From Meandrina meandrites (taxonomy: Eukaryota > Cnidaria > Anthozoa > Scleractinia > Meandrinidae), in the NCBI GenBank assembly GCA_963693305.1, contig OY855916.1:11166001-11230000 (forward strand): DNA of 64,000 nt, written 5' to 3'. Each line of letters begins with the position of its first letter. Position 1 is the first letter of the stretch. Of this stretch, positions 46,612 to 57,690 are shown in pieces. The notes under the pieces are model-generated. The model did no database searches. It worked only from the letters and a program-made list of their open reading frames with translations, and was not told the origin of the DNA. Position numbers and translations under genes: made by a program.

Positions 46612-46655
46612 TTCCACTGAGGAAGAGGGAGTACCCTCGAAACGTCTGGTTTCTT
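46612..46655 (+). ncRNA. Hammerhead-ribozyme-like motif
   Basis: Order of parts: CCA, CTGAGGA core (46617-46623), stem II GAGGG-loop AGTA-CCCTC, GAAAC (46639-46643), then GTC and TGG. CCA and TGG can pair as stem I, and stem III would be a minimal ACGT palindrome, giving a type I layout. Penelope-like elements are known to carry hammerhead motifs, and this one lies about 110 bp after the Penelope-like frame. An extra A beside stem II departs from the ideal, so activity is uncertain. Confidence 0.45.
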
Positions 46656-46790
46656 TCTTACATTCAATAGCGCACATATTTACTCAAACTACTGAATGTA
46701 TTATACTTAATCCTTCCCGCCCTTAAAGTAATACAGATGAGCCCGTAGACGAAATTAATGAACTCATCAAATACAATAATTTGTATATGT

Positions 46791-46947
46791 AATAGGACTA
46801 CATGCTGTCCAATTTGGAAATAATTGGATGAGAAAAATTCCGAGGACAGCCAAAATTGGACGAAGCCGTAGGCCTAGGCCAATTTGGCTGTCAGAGGAAT
46901 TTTTTGAATCTAATTATTTCCAAATTGGACAAGCATGTAGTCCTGTA
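46791..46947. repeat. Palindromic MITE, 157 bp
   Basis: Arms containing AGGACTACATGC, GTCCAATTTGGAAATAATT and their inverted complements surround a short GTAGGCCTAGGCC core. Non-coding. Confidence 0.7.
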
Positions 46948-46949
46948 AC

Positions 46950-48948
46950 CTATTAATTATCTAGCTAGTCAATCAATCCAGCGTAAACACTTATGTCCAG
47001 AATGGAAAAAGCCTACAGTAATAGCAAGAATAGCATAGCATCTGCGACTCAGTGAAAGCATTGTCTTCACAAATAAAACTTAATAAAACAGTGCAGTTTT
47101 ATTCACCTGGGTTTGTGAAGCTTGCTACAGGTTGAAAATACAGCATCGATCGATTTAAGTCGTAAACAAAGTGACACTTTGCAATTGTCCGAACGAGCTT
47201 TATAACTTCTTGAATCTGGCATCCTCCTTTCCACTATCTGGTTTGTATTCGTCGCATTTCAGCGAAAAACGACAAAGAATCGTTTCTACGTAGCTCATTG
47301 CGAGGAACTTACTCGCTTCGTTGCGCTGCTCTTAGGTTCAGCCAGGTTTTCTTGTCTTGGAGGTGTTATGGCGTTGGTTTTTGCTTTTTAGTTTAGCACT
47401 CTTCCCTTCTGACGACGTAGGAATTTCTCATTTTAGTTACTACTGCTGAAACGATCAAGAGAAATTGAAATCTCATCAAATTCCGCCATTGTCAACTACT
47501 TACAGTTTACAGAGCTGACGCTACGCCTTGTGCTAATTGGCTAATCTCTATCACATGTCGTTGTTTCTTGCATTTGATTGGCTGAGAGAAACTGTCCTAT
47601 TTTTCTTAAATTGGACAGCTTGTGCAAAAGCCCTAAGTGAAACTATCCAAATTTATCCTAAATTGGACAGCTCTCAGAAATTACAAGATAATAGTTGTGC
47701 CGCCAATATAGGATTTCCTGACAGCTATATAATTATGCCAAGAATGGTGCTTTTAACTAAAATGGCCCATATACTATTGGTACCGGTACACAGTGCAAGC
47801 TCCGCGTCCAAACAAAATTGAAACAGAATGGTGGCCAATATCCATGACAGTTCATGACAGTTATCAAAGGCAAAGCAATCAAGCGGGATTATATTTTCTT
47901 GCGGTCGACCCCTGCCGCTGATCACAAGAATAATGGCTCAAAAATGACGTCCATTCAGGAATTTGCATAAAGACTGTTGTTGTTTTCTGGATCATTAACA
48001 TTGTAACAAAGAGCGATAACGCACCTTTCCGGCATTTTGAACTAATTGCAGACTCTGAAGCAAACTTTCCACTTGTTTACAAGTCAAATAAGTCACGAAT
48101 CAAACCACGTGTTCCTGAACCTAAGTGACAACTCACTTCAAACTGAGGAAGAGTGGTGCGAATGGTAGACCAAACTGGCGGATCAAAATGGCGACAAATT
48201 TAAACGTCTCTAAAAATTCATAAAAAAAAATGCGTTTTATCCAAATCGAAAAAAAATGTTCGCAGACGTTCATTAGGTGAAATGTAGAATCAGCTGAGAA
48301 ATAATTTTTTTTTGACGTTATGGGCACTTTAAATGCAACTATGAATACGCTGTTTGTCGCTATTTTGGGGGTTGACCGTGACATAAGTGGTTCAGTGTGT
48401 TCATGCAACTATCCAATAGAAGCATTGCGATTACGTAATTCATGCATAGTGTATGAGCGCAAAACAAAAGATGTGCAGGGTTGTGGACCTTCCAACATAA
48501 ATCATGGCCTATCTGTTTGCCCCTTTGATGTTTGCTGGGCGTCATACCATTTCCCTCTATTAACTATGCTTCTACGAATTTATAGCTAAACCACAAAAAA
48601 TGAACAAAAATTAAATGCAGAAAGATTAAAAATTTCTAATTTTTCTGCCCACGTGCTATCGAATCTTGACATCTTTCAAATGTCAGGCAAGTGCAAATGT
48701 GATCGTTAAATGAGGAGATCGTCTTTAAGGAACATCACCTGCGTCGAATTAATCAATTTGCTTTACAGATCCACTTAAACAATATTTAGACAATAAAAAT
48801 TCCATTACATGGAGTTATTCGTGATATTTTTGGCCAAATAGACACTGTCGCCATTGTCAGAAACGAAGGCCGATTTTTAAGATGTTTAGGTGATTTTGCG
48901 GGCATCTCTTCTCCGAAACGAATTCGGTGAACATCATTTTTTTTGTAA
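46950..48948. other. No gene recognised
   Basis: AT-rich. ATTGGACAGCT motifs near 47608-47672 echo the neighbouring palindrome. Frames of 60-94 codons on either strand lack features. Confidence 0.4.
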
Positions 48949-49418
48949 CCCATAAACTCGCAATGGCGAAAGTTTTAGACAACAAATGGTCAGAATAACT
49001 GGATTACACAACCAAGGCGATCCATCAGACATCCAATTGAGGTTCTTGTGAAGCAGAATAAAGCTACTGTACGGAAAATAAAAAAAAGAATCCGAAGAAG
49101 AACTAACGACGGAATTGAACGTGAAGTTTTGTTCATAAAAACAGCATTGTATCATTCATTTCAATGGTCTTTTAGTTACCCATAAACACCCATAAACTCA
49201 CAATGGCGAAAGTTTTAGACAACAAATGGTCAGAATAACTGGATTACACAACCAAGGCGATCCATCAGACATCCAATTGAGGTTCTTGTGAAGCAGAATA
49301 AAGCTACTGTACGGAAAATAAAAAAAAGAATCCGAAGAAGAACTAACGACGGAATTGAACGTGAAGTTTTGTTCATAAAAACAGCATTGTATCATTCATT
49401 TCAATGGTCTTTTAGTTA
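48949..49418. repeat. 240-bp tandem duplication
   Basis: Two head-to-tail copies with a period of exactly 240 bp (48949-49188 and 49189-49418). They appear identical apart from about one base (CTCGCAATGG against CTCACAATGG). Both copies carry the same minus-strand frame (MIQCCFYEQNF...), which is a by-product. Either a very recent duplication or an assembly artefact. Confidence 0.85.
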
Positions 49419-49419
49419 G

Positions 49420-51125
49420 GGTTTCATACTCTCACTCCAGAAAAGATTAACTTAAGAAAGGAAAAGGTCAAACTTTAATCAGATTTTATCCTTCGATGAG
49501 ATCATCAGAAAATCAAAATAAATGCTAAAACAAAATTTCAAAGAACTGTTTTACATCCCTCAAATGGACACTCCAGCACCTCGGCTAACATGGCGCCAGT
49601 TGTTTATGAATGAGAGACGCAAACAAAAGCATTAATTTCATCCTATATGATCTTTCAAGTAATCCACTTATTGTATGACCAGGTGATTTGGTTAGTGTAA
49701 TTTTAACAAGAAAGAAGCCGCTTGAAAGAGGTGGGGCGGAGGATTATCGCACTAAAGCCACACGTGCCATAATTAATCGGTGGTAGCACCCTTTTAAATA
49801 ATCTAATACATAGATCCGGAAAATTCGACCGCAATTAAGCCAAGAAAGGTGGGATGAAAATAGCATTAGTAAATTCCGTGTATGCTAGCTTACTGTGACG
49901 AGGTTTTATCGGATAACTAAAATAACCGTAATATGCAGTGCAACATGTATCGCTAACTGGCTTCACTGTCGTTTAATAAATATCAGCCACAACCAGAATG
50001 AGATGGTTTTTCATCCACGAAAGAGGAAAGGGCAGGTTAACTTCCAAGAGCATCCACGTTTCAAATAAAAAAGTCTCATAGTTTGTTTTGAAAACAAATT
50101 CAAAAATGACAGAACAACATGCAAAACACTATTGAATGTGATTGAATTCACGATGATTCACGCTGATTTGAATGGTCACACACATAGGGTTTCATCCATC
50201 AACTTAAGCGTAAGCATTCTTTTCGCCTTGTACGGAATAATTAGTCGTGCTACATTTACAACATCGAAAAGAACTGCTCATTATTTTAATTTCGTCTCTA
50301 TAAAGTCACACATAAAAGTTCATCTGTAGCCGATTTAAAAGTTACAACCACTTTTATTGTCAAAGCGAACTTTGATTCTTGAAGTCACGAGACTAAAGAC
50401 TATCCATAAATACCGGAAGATATCACACATGCCACGCAAAAGAGAGAGTAATATTGACTTACAAATATTTATAACAACCGAGCTAAAAAAACTGTCCCTT
50501 TTTACTTGGAGAGTGTGGCTATGATACGCGGTTAACCTGTTTTTAATGTATTTATTTATATTTACAAGATATCTGATGTGGCCTTATGAGTAATATATTC
50601 TTATCTGTTTCAAGCGGAACAACACATTTCTCCAATAACTAAATGAATGTCAGCATCCCAATCAGTCTCGAGGTGATAAACAAATGGTGGATATTTAATT
50701 ACTTTGACAGAGTATTCATAAGACATTTCATAAGTACGATTCATGTCAACTGCTGTAATTTACTTTATCTTTCTTTGTCCAATAACAAATCGCAGTTACG
50801 ATCAGTTTATAGCTCCAAAATAAAACTTCCATTCAAACAGCTGGCCACCAATATTCAAAATAGACAAGCTTAATTGATAAGACATCTGATTCAACAGTTA
50901 CCTTAAGCGCGTTTCTTCTGGCAGTTGGCGAATGCCAGGTTAATTAACGTATTTTTTTTGTGTTTGTCTAGCGTGCGTAGCAGACACGATTCAACCATCA
51001 AAAACAAAACGCAAATTAATGTACAAAAAAAAAACCATAGTGTGCTGCTACAGTTAATGTCAGGTCACTGAGATACAGCTAAGGTATCTAACGGAGTGAG
51101 AGCAATAGTGTAAAGGATGGCATCT
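49420..51125. other. No gene recognised
   Basis: AT-rich spacer with no repeat pair or domain-bearing frame identified. Confidence 0.4.
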
Positions 51126-51128
51126 CAC

Positions 51129-51225
51129 CAGCAAGCATTTCGTCTATGGCCACAACTGTTTGCTCGCCATACCGAATGTTTTGGTAGTTTGGTGTAAATA
51201 GGTCGCAGCAATCCTGTTTCTTTGC
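51129..51225 (-). CDS. Candidate orphan exon downstream of STEL gene
   Basis: On the minus strand, acceptor ACCATTTTTTCAG is followed by 97 nt open in one protein-like frame (AKKQDCCDLFTPNYQNIRYG, then EQTVVAIDEMLA) and a good donor GCTG/GTGAGA. It lies about 190 bp after the stop of the divergent STEL gene on the same strand. It may belong to another transcript or an alternative 3' end of that gene. Family not recognised; partner exons not found. Confidence 0.4.
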
Positions 51226-51413
51226 CTGAAAAAATGGTTTCACTATAAATGTCCTAATAAAAGCAATACAGAGATGCTGGCTGCTATTTCTAGCATCAGA
51301 TAAAAGTCATTTCGGAACCGTCCATTCCACTTGAATAGATTGTATTGCAATCAGGACAAAGGAAGTAAAGGTCCTCCATAAAACACTGGATGCATGCTTT
51401 GGCTTCCGCAAAG

Positions 51414-51740
51414 TCAAAGTTCCGTTGAACAGAGCGTTGTAGTCGGCAGCTCTTGGAAGCTTGAGGCATCCAGTTTGGAGCTAAAAGTGAATTCAAACGT
51501 CTCATCTACTGAAGAGCAGTTAAATCGTCTGACGTGCGGGACAGACTTGCTTCTTCCCTGCCGCCGTCTTTTGGCGATGTCTGCCATGTCAATGATTTGA
51601 GTTTCCACCTCATTTAAAGCATTTTCTATTACAGGAGATGAATCACTGCTGCAAGAAGACGTTTCGCTTGACTCGGAGCTGACATTCCCTGCAATTGATC
51701 GACGTCTAAGCCCAGTGAATCCCATCTTTAACTTCTCCAT
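51414..51740 (-). CDS. Divergent member of the STEL-terminus family
   Basis: The product is 108 residues from the ATG at 51740; the open frame extends nine codons upstream to a GTG, which I do not use. Features: LRRRSIAG near residue 12 (a PKA-type R-R-x-S site), a Ser-rich stretch (SSESSETSSCSSDSS, 20-35), KRRRQGRSKSVP near 57-68, and the terminal nonapeptide TTTLCSTEL. RSKSVP fits the 14-3-3 mode 1 pattern R-S-x-S-x-P, and aligns with RQRSVS of copies A and B. The nonapeptide is encoded with different synonymous codons from A (ACAACGCTCTGTTC against ACGACACTGTGTTC), so amino-acid sequence rather than recent DNA copying explains the match. It has one exon. An AATATAAG box lies near 51855, upstream. 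Function unknown. Confidence 0.65.
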   Translation of the reverse strand: MEKLKMGFTGLRRRSIAGNVSSESSETSSCSSDSSPVIENALNEVETQIIDMADIAKRRRQGRSKSVPHVRRFNCSSVDETFEFTFSSKLDASSFQELPTTTLCSTEL

Positions 51741-54700
51741 TGAAATTCTGCTTAAGAGATTAGCCACCTGGCTGTGAAGTGAAAGCGTTATGTAGAGCTT
51801 CCAGTGAGCAGGATTGTTTGAAGTCTTTGAACGCGCGACCTCACATTGTCCTTATATTATCTGATTTCGTCGAGCTTTTCGAGTCGGTGATTGGTGTTTC
51901 ACATGATGCCTCTGTCATTTGACGCTAATTGCAGTTTTCATAAGAGGAATGCAAACGTTGCGACAAGTGCTAGATCAACAGAACATTCCTTATTTCAACG
52001 ATGTGCTGATAACCTTAGCTAAATTTAGATTAAGATTTAATCGATAATTATATGCTAATAAAGTGAGATAATTTAAATCAAAGACTTAACACCAAAATAT
52101 AAATTCCCCTTTACCGGATTACTAAGCATTTCAGTTCCAAGAGTCTGGTGGTACATCAGTTATCACGATATTTGCCAGACTGTGACTCAGCTGTTTCCTT
52201 GATTGTGAATTTACATGTCGATCACTTTTGGAAATTAAAAGATTTTGAAAAATCTTTTGAGAAAAATGCGCAATCGGTAGTTGTCGGCTTAGTCACGTGA
52301 TCTGCCTCACGTAGGGCACATCTCGGACAATTAAGCTTTGTTTCTTTATCAGGATTCTTTTGTCCTATTCGGTCTTTTACTTCCCTGGTAACCTATCGTT
52401 ATGATTACCATCTATTTGAGGATAATGTGTTCATCACAAGATGACTTAAAGTTTCGCAACGTAGTTCTTTGATGTGAAGTAAATCCAGGATAACAAACTT
52501 CTGCCAACAAGTTTGATAGCATTTGATCGATAACTGGCTGAAAATGTCTTGTGCTGAGGTGGGTTCATTTTGGACTATACAAGACTATATTTAGCACTCG
52601 TGCATATCACATCACATCAGTCTGTATAAATAAGTATTGCATGCATAGGTCAAGAAAAAAATAGTTTGGGATCCTTCAAATAGATAATTCAAAGTTTCGG
52701 TAAATGAGCATTTTTAAATTAAATAAAGAGTAAAGCGGACTGATCTAGAATCTTCCTTTGCTGATGACATAAAAATGACGAGACAATTATTTAAAAGGAA
52801 ATCTAAAGGTGACCGATTGTATTTAAAGCTAAGCTATTTACGAACAGATCTAACACGATACCAATGTTATTTTTAACAATATGAAATTTATTGAGCTAAG
52901 TGATGTGGCATCAAAGAGTTTTAATTCCCTCGATTTTTGAAAATATCCTTACAACGCAGTAATGGCTTTATAACTTCTCACTGTTAGCTTTCACATTGCT
53001 CCGAAGATATTACAATGTTCAGAATTGAGTTGTAGCGAACCTCGCTAATACGAGGGTGAAGAATAGGCTCCGACAGTTAACAGCAGACACAGTCCCAGTA
53101 GCCTACGAGCTTAAGGCAAACGGACAGCGCCATCCCAGAATCAAAATACGAGTTATAATTTCTAAGTGGAACAACTTAAGTTCCGACATGTAACGTTGCG
53201 TGCAACGTTTCGTTGGCAAACCAATAATGGCTTCGCCCAAACATATGCTATTTATAATTTGAGTTCCACGTGCACTTGACCTTAAATACGTCAAAGGTGT
53301 TTAGTTAATTTCATTTCGCTTTATTTTAATTTCCTTTTGCCTTTCGTAAACTTATCTTATTCGATTCTGTGACACAGTACGCACGTAATACGAGACCAAG
53401 GCTCTTTACACAATCTCACGTTAACCACAACTTGATGCTCGACAAAGTAACACAATTTCAGCGATAAGGCCAACCATTCTAGCAAGTCGTTTGGTGGTGT
53501 AAAACTTGACGAGTGTGCTTTCAAAAGTCGAAAGTAACGAATGGATCTTATCGATAACTAAGATATGTTAAATAACATCATTATCGTGATTTCATTATTC
53601 ATACGTCTTTGGAATACGATGTCCCTATTTCAGTATTTAGCGGTATACAAGCAGATTTTTTTTTTTAATTTTTCAGGTTGAAATAGCTGAGGTCACAGGC
53701 CAATTTCCAATTCTTAATATTATGTCTCCCCACTTCTCTGAAATAAGTAATAAAGCTGAGTGATGATGGGCAATAAGATCAACAAACAAACCATGAGGTG
53801 GTGCAAAATGGCTATGTGCAAAAGGCTAATAGCCGCTTTAATCGTTTATATAAATTTACATAATTTATGGCTATGAGCAAAGGGCCATAACCACTTCATT
53901 ACAAATGTGCCAAAAAAAATTTATCAAAAATTTGCAAATGTTTCCCGGTAAATGTGAGGGTTAATTAATGCAACAAAAACCTAACAAGAAATGAAACGAG
54001 CGTATTACGTGCAGAAGCGATTCCTCCGTATAATGAAATGAAATTTTGGGATAGTCCAAATGTCGAGTGTGGGGAAAGGGGGGATCTGTTTAAAGGGGAT
54101 ACTGAGTCAGGGAAATCTATGAATGGTAAAGAATAAACTTAAGTTGGTCCGTGCATTTCAACTCATGAAGTCCGAAAAGCGTATATGTTTGTAGGTTACA
54201 TATACTGCCACTTGAAATCATTGAAAATTCAGAAATCTATTTTTTGGAAAAAAAAAAACGAGAGAAATTAAGTAATTTTACGATGACAAATGGTCCCTTA
54301 TTATCATTAAAATGAATTTCCCCAGCTGCTGGAGCTCCTCTACTGACCTCTGCTGAAAAGTAAAAGTATGTTACTTTTTTGCCTTAAAAGTTTTACTTCT
54401 ACATAGCGCGAGCAAAAAACTGAGGGGCTAGTGGTTCGAGCCCTTCTGGCGTCAACTTGTAACTTTCAATTATCTGTTTCAGTTCTTTTTTTTCTCATTT
54501 CTTTCTTATAGACGCTGTATTAGTTATGTCCACTCGAAATGTTGGTGCACAGCAAGTTCTATATGTCCTATATGTGTTTGTGAGTGACCGCCGCAAACTT
54601 ATATCCTATTCACAATAATGTATAACAATCGGTTAAGAGCAGAAATCTCCGTACACCAGCAAAGTCGGTCGAACTTTGCCAATGTCAGTCGAATCTTCCC

Positions 54701-55275
54701 AGACACAACCAAATACAATAAAGACGAGCACAGAGAACGTAGGAGGCCAATGAAGATGGCGAATCTCAAAGAAAACAACAAACCACGTGCCTTTTGGTCT
54801 GTACCTAGTTCCCAATACTCCGCGGTTTGATTCACGGAAAGTAATCAGTCGCACGCAATATAGCTACATTATTGCCAACGAGGCAGCCGAGCCAAGAGGC
54901 GAGGCTAACCGAGGCGGAAGAATCATAGTGCCGCGTGTATAGCAGAAAAAATCTCAACTTCTGCGTAAGGTGTTGTTATTGCGAAAGTATTTGACTGTTG
55001 TTATTTGAATTTTAATGTATTTCACAAGAATTGTTAATTCAGCTTATCATTGGTCTAAGCGTTTTGTCCCTTTTGTTATTCAACAATTGTTTTTTCCATT
55101 CAAATTAGCATTTATATATGTGTTGTATTTTTCCTTTCTGTGTATAACCGTTTACGAGATAAAGTTGTTCAACGCTGTAAAATTAATATAAGGGACTTTT
55201 TTTACCATATTTGGGTGTAAGTAAAACCCCATATTTGGGCAGCGACGTCACGTTGCTTATTCCTTGTTGCTCCTC
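51741..55275. other. No gene recognised
   Basis: AT-rich. ATGTCTTGTGCTGAG followed by GTGGGT at 52543 could be a five-codon first exon on the plus strand but is unsupported. A B-box-like GGTTCGAGCCC near 54433 may be a SINE relic. Confidence 0.4.
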
Positions 55276-55439
55276 GCGCGTAAGGTAAGGTAAGGTCACG
55301 TCTTTATTTATAGAGGGTAGCACTTAATAGCTATAAAGCTAATAAACCTGTGGCCCTCGTATTTACAATTATTAAAAAACAAAGATATACAATAATATGT
55401 GGTTCGAGTAGCGTGGTTCGAGCCGTTATGTGCTAGAAT

Positions 55440-55690
55440 TCTCTTTTCGTCGTTCTAGCTGTTGTGTGCAAGAATTTGCTCCTCGTCGTTCGAGCTGTCG
55501 TGTGCAAGAATTTGCTTTTCCGTAGTGCTAGTACAAGCCGTTGTGTGCAAGAATTTGCTCCTCGCGCGATGTTCTAGCTGTTGTGTGCTGGAATTTGCTC
55601 CTCGCACGATGTTCGAGCCGTTGTGTCCTGGAATTTGCTCCTCGTCGTTCGAGTCGTTGTGTGCTGGAACTTGCTTCTCGTCGCAGTAGC
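55440..55690. repeat. Degenerate 40-bp tandem repeat, about 6 copies
   Basis: Repeats of the type GTTCGAGCTGTTGTGTGCAA followed by GAATTTGCTCCTCGTC vary by indels and substitutions. Frames on both strands (75 and 81 codons) are repeat translations rather than genes. Confidence 0.75.
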
Positions 55691-55739
55691 AGCTGATCAA
55701 GGAATAGGGCTAGCTATACGCACAAATTTTGGCTAGAAC

Positions 55740-55935
55740 CAGCGTGTTCTTCGTTCTTCAATTTATTACCTGAACTGAACCAGCGTGTTCTTCTCAATTC
55801 AGAACCAGCGTGTTCACTTCTGAATTTCAAACCAGTCAGTGTGTTCTTTCGTCAATTGACACGTCCTTGATAGACTTGATTCACTTCTAAATTTCGAACT
55901 AGTGCGTTGTTTCGTCGATTGACACGTCCTTGATA
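55740..55935. repeat. Second degenerate tandem repeat
   Basis: AACCAGCGTGTTCTTC recurs near 55738, 55778 and 55802 (AACCAGTCAGTGTGTTC near 55829). A longer unit, TTGACACGTCCTTGATAGAC, occurs twice, near 55856 and 55919. Confidence 0.65.
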
Positions 55936-55939
55936 GACT

Positions 55940-56285
55940 TGAAATCAAAGAAACAGAGAGATTGCTCAAAAATGCTGTACACATCTTGTAGCACAAAAAT
56001 TGTCCTTGAACGCCAGCGTTGCGTTAACTAAAACCACTGACGAAGCAAAAAACAATAACCTTATTCCTTTATCACTGCGTTCAGCACAGTTTTATATAAC
56101 TGCTTAATCGGCGATGTAAGCTAAGCTAAGTACAGGGCTTCAAAGTTTAGCAAAAAGTTTCCTGTTCAGGCTTAATTCAATGTTTCATGTAGTGTTGTCT
56201 TTGCCAGCCGCTTGTCAAGATTTAATACGCCGTTGAAACACGTTCCAATCACTACGTGATTACCGAAACTTTGTCAAAATTAAGC
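55940..56285. other. No gene recognised
   Basis: Spacer between tandem repeats and the palindrome; nothing recognised. Confidence 0.35.
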
Positions 56286-56922
56286 TTAAGGAGGCTCACA
56301 ACGGTTTCCAGCAATTTCACGCTCTTAAACTTTGATGGGCCAGTACTACAAATCTTTATCAGTTGCTGCAACAATAATGATATCGACCAAATGTCCAATC
56401 ATTGCTGAATAAGTTGTGGTCATTTTCATGACGTCACTGGTTACTATAGCAACAGTTTTACCTGTTAAAAACACCCTTAATTTTCCCTTTAAGTGCTTAT
56501 AACTCAAAAACGAGTCCGGTGACCCCCATTTTTTATTATTGAATTTCTGCGGAGCGGTTTCAGAGCCACCTTAAATTTTCGAAAATTTAAGGTGGCTCTG
56601 AAACCGCTCCGCAGAAATTTTTTTAACTTTGCAAGAAGTTGCATCTTAACATGCCAATCATTATTCAATAATAAAAAATGGGGGTCACCGGACTCGTTTT
56701 TGAGTTATAAGCACTTAAAGGGAAAATTAAGGGTGTTTTTAACAGGTAAAACTGTTGCTATAGTAACCAGTGACGTCATGAAAATGACCACAACTTATTC
56801 AGCAATGATTGGACATTTGGTCGATATCATTATTGTTGCAGCAACTGATAAAGATTTGTAGTACTGACCTATCAAAGTTTAAGACCTGGAAAGCGCTGGA
56901 AACCGTTGCGAGACTCCTTAAG
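56286..56922. mobile_element. Spacer-less foldback element of about 640 bp
   Basis: The two arms (56286-56580 and 56581-56922) are inverted complements meeting at TTAAATTTTCGAAAATTTAA with no spacer. The right arm has about 47 bp extra near 56621-56667. Arm ends are TTAAGGAG. A related half-copy lies at 24975-25105. The 89- and 233-codon frames running out of the right arm are not considered genes. Confidence 0.85.
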
Positions 56923-57404
56923 TCCTTAACTAAAGGACACTTTCACCGTACTATTTTGCCATGTTTTACGTTTACTGGCATGCTTTTTTTTTGGCGCTTT
57001 CCCTTTATGGAGCCAGTTGATCAATATAAACCTTCGTGTTCTCGTATTACAGAAGAGTCACAGCTAGAGCAATTTAGATCGTGCAGTCTATGCTTATTTA
57101 CTTGTCGCCGTGAATTATATATGTTTCATTTCAAACGAAAATGTATGTTTAGAAGAATTTCTTATGCTTCAAATGGCAGTTTCAATCCATATATAATAAC
57201 AAATAAGGAAGCCCATATGGTTAATGGCAATCCAGCAGGATCAAAGGAATCCAACGGCCATAAAACGTCACCACACAAACCACAATTTCAGAAACATTTT
57301 GCTAAAGAATTATCGGAGCCATTGTGTTCTTCAAACCTCGCAGCAGTGCAAATGCATTTTAAGAATTACTGCTTAAAGGGGGGAGTGGGCCAAAGCAGAA
57401 AGGG

Positions 57405-57690
57405 CTGGGCCATCAGTTTTGAACCAGAAGGAAGGGGTGGGTCACAAATTGTCGAGCCACCACTTTTCCAATTGCTCCGCCCCCTTCCCCACCCACCTCG
57501 TACTTATTGAGTCCCTTATTGTATAGCACAGAATATTCACAAAAGGTGGGTCATCAGTTTTGAACCAGAAGGAAGGGGTGGGTCACAAATTGTTGAGCCA
57601 CTACTTTTCCAATTGCTCCGCCCCCTTCCCCCCCCCCCCCCCCCCCTCGTATTTATTGACCAGTCCCCTATTGTATTCACAAAAAAACGA
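57405..57690. repeat. 141-bp tandem duplication with poly-C tract
   Basis: CATCAGTTTTGAACCAGAAG recurs with a 141-bp period (57411 and 57552) followed by the same GGGGTGGGTCACAAATTG and CAATTGCTCCGCCCCC. The second copy has a C run of about 20. Confidence 0.8.

Noticed and set aside
56809..57510. 233-codon plus-strand frame
   Set aside because: It starts in the palindrome arm and ends in a duplicated G-rich repeat, has no domain and no codon-bias signal.
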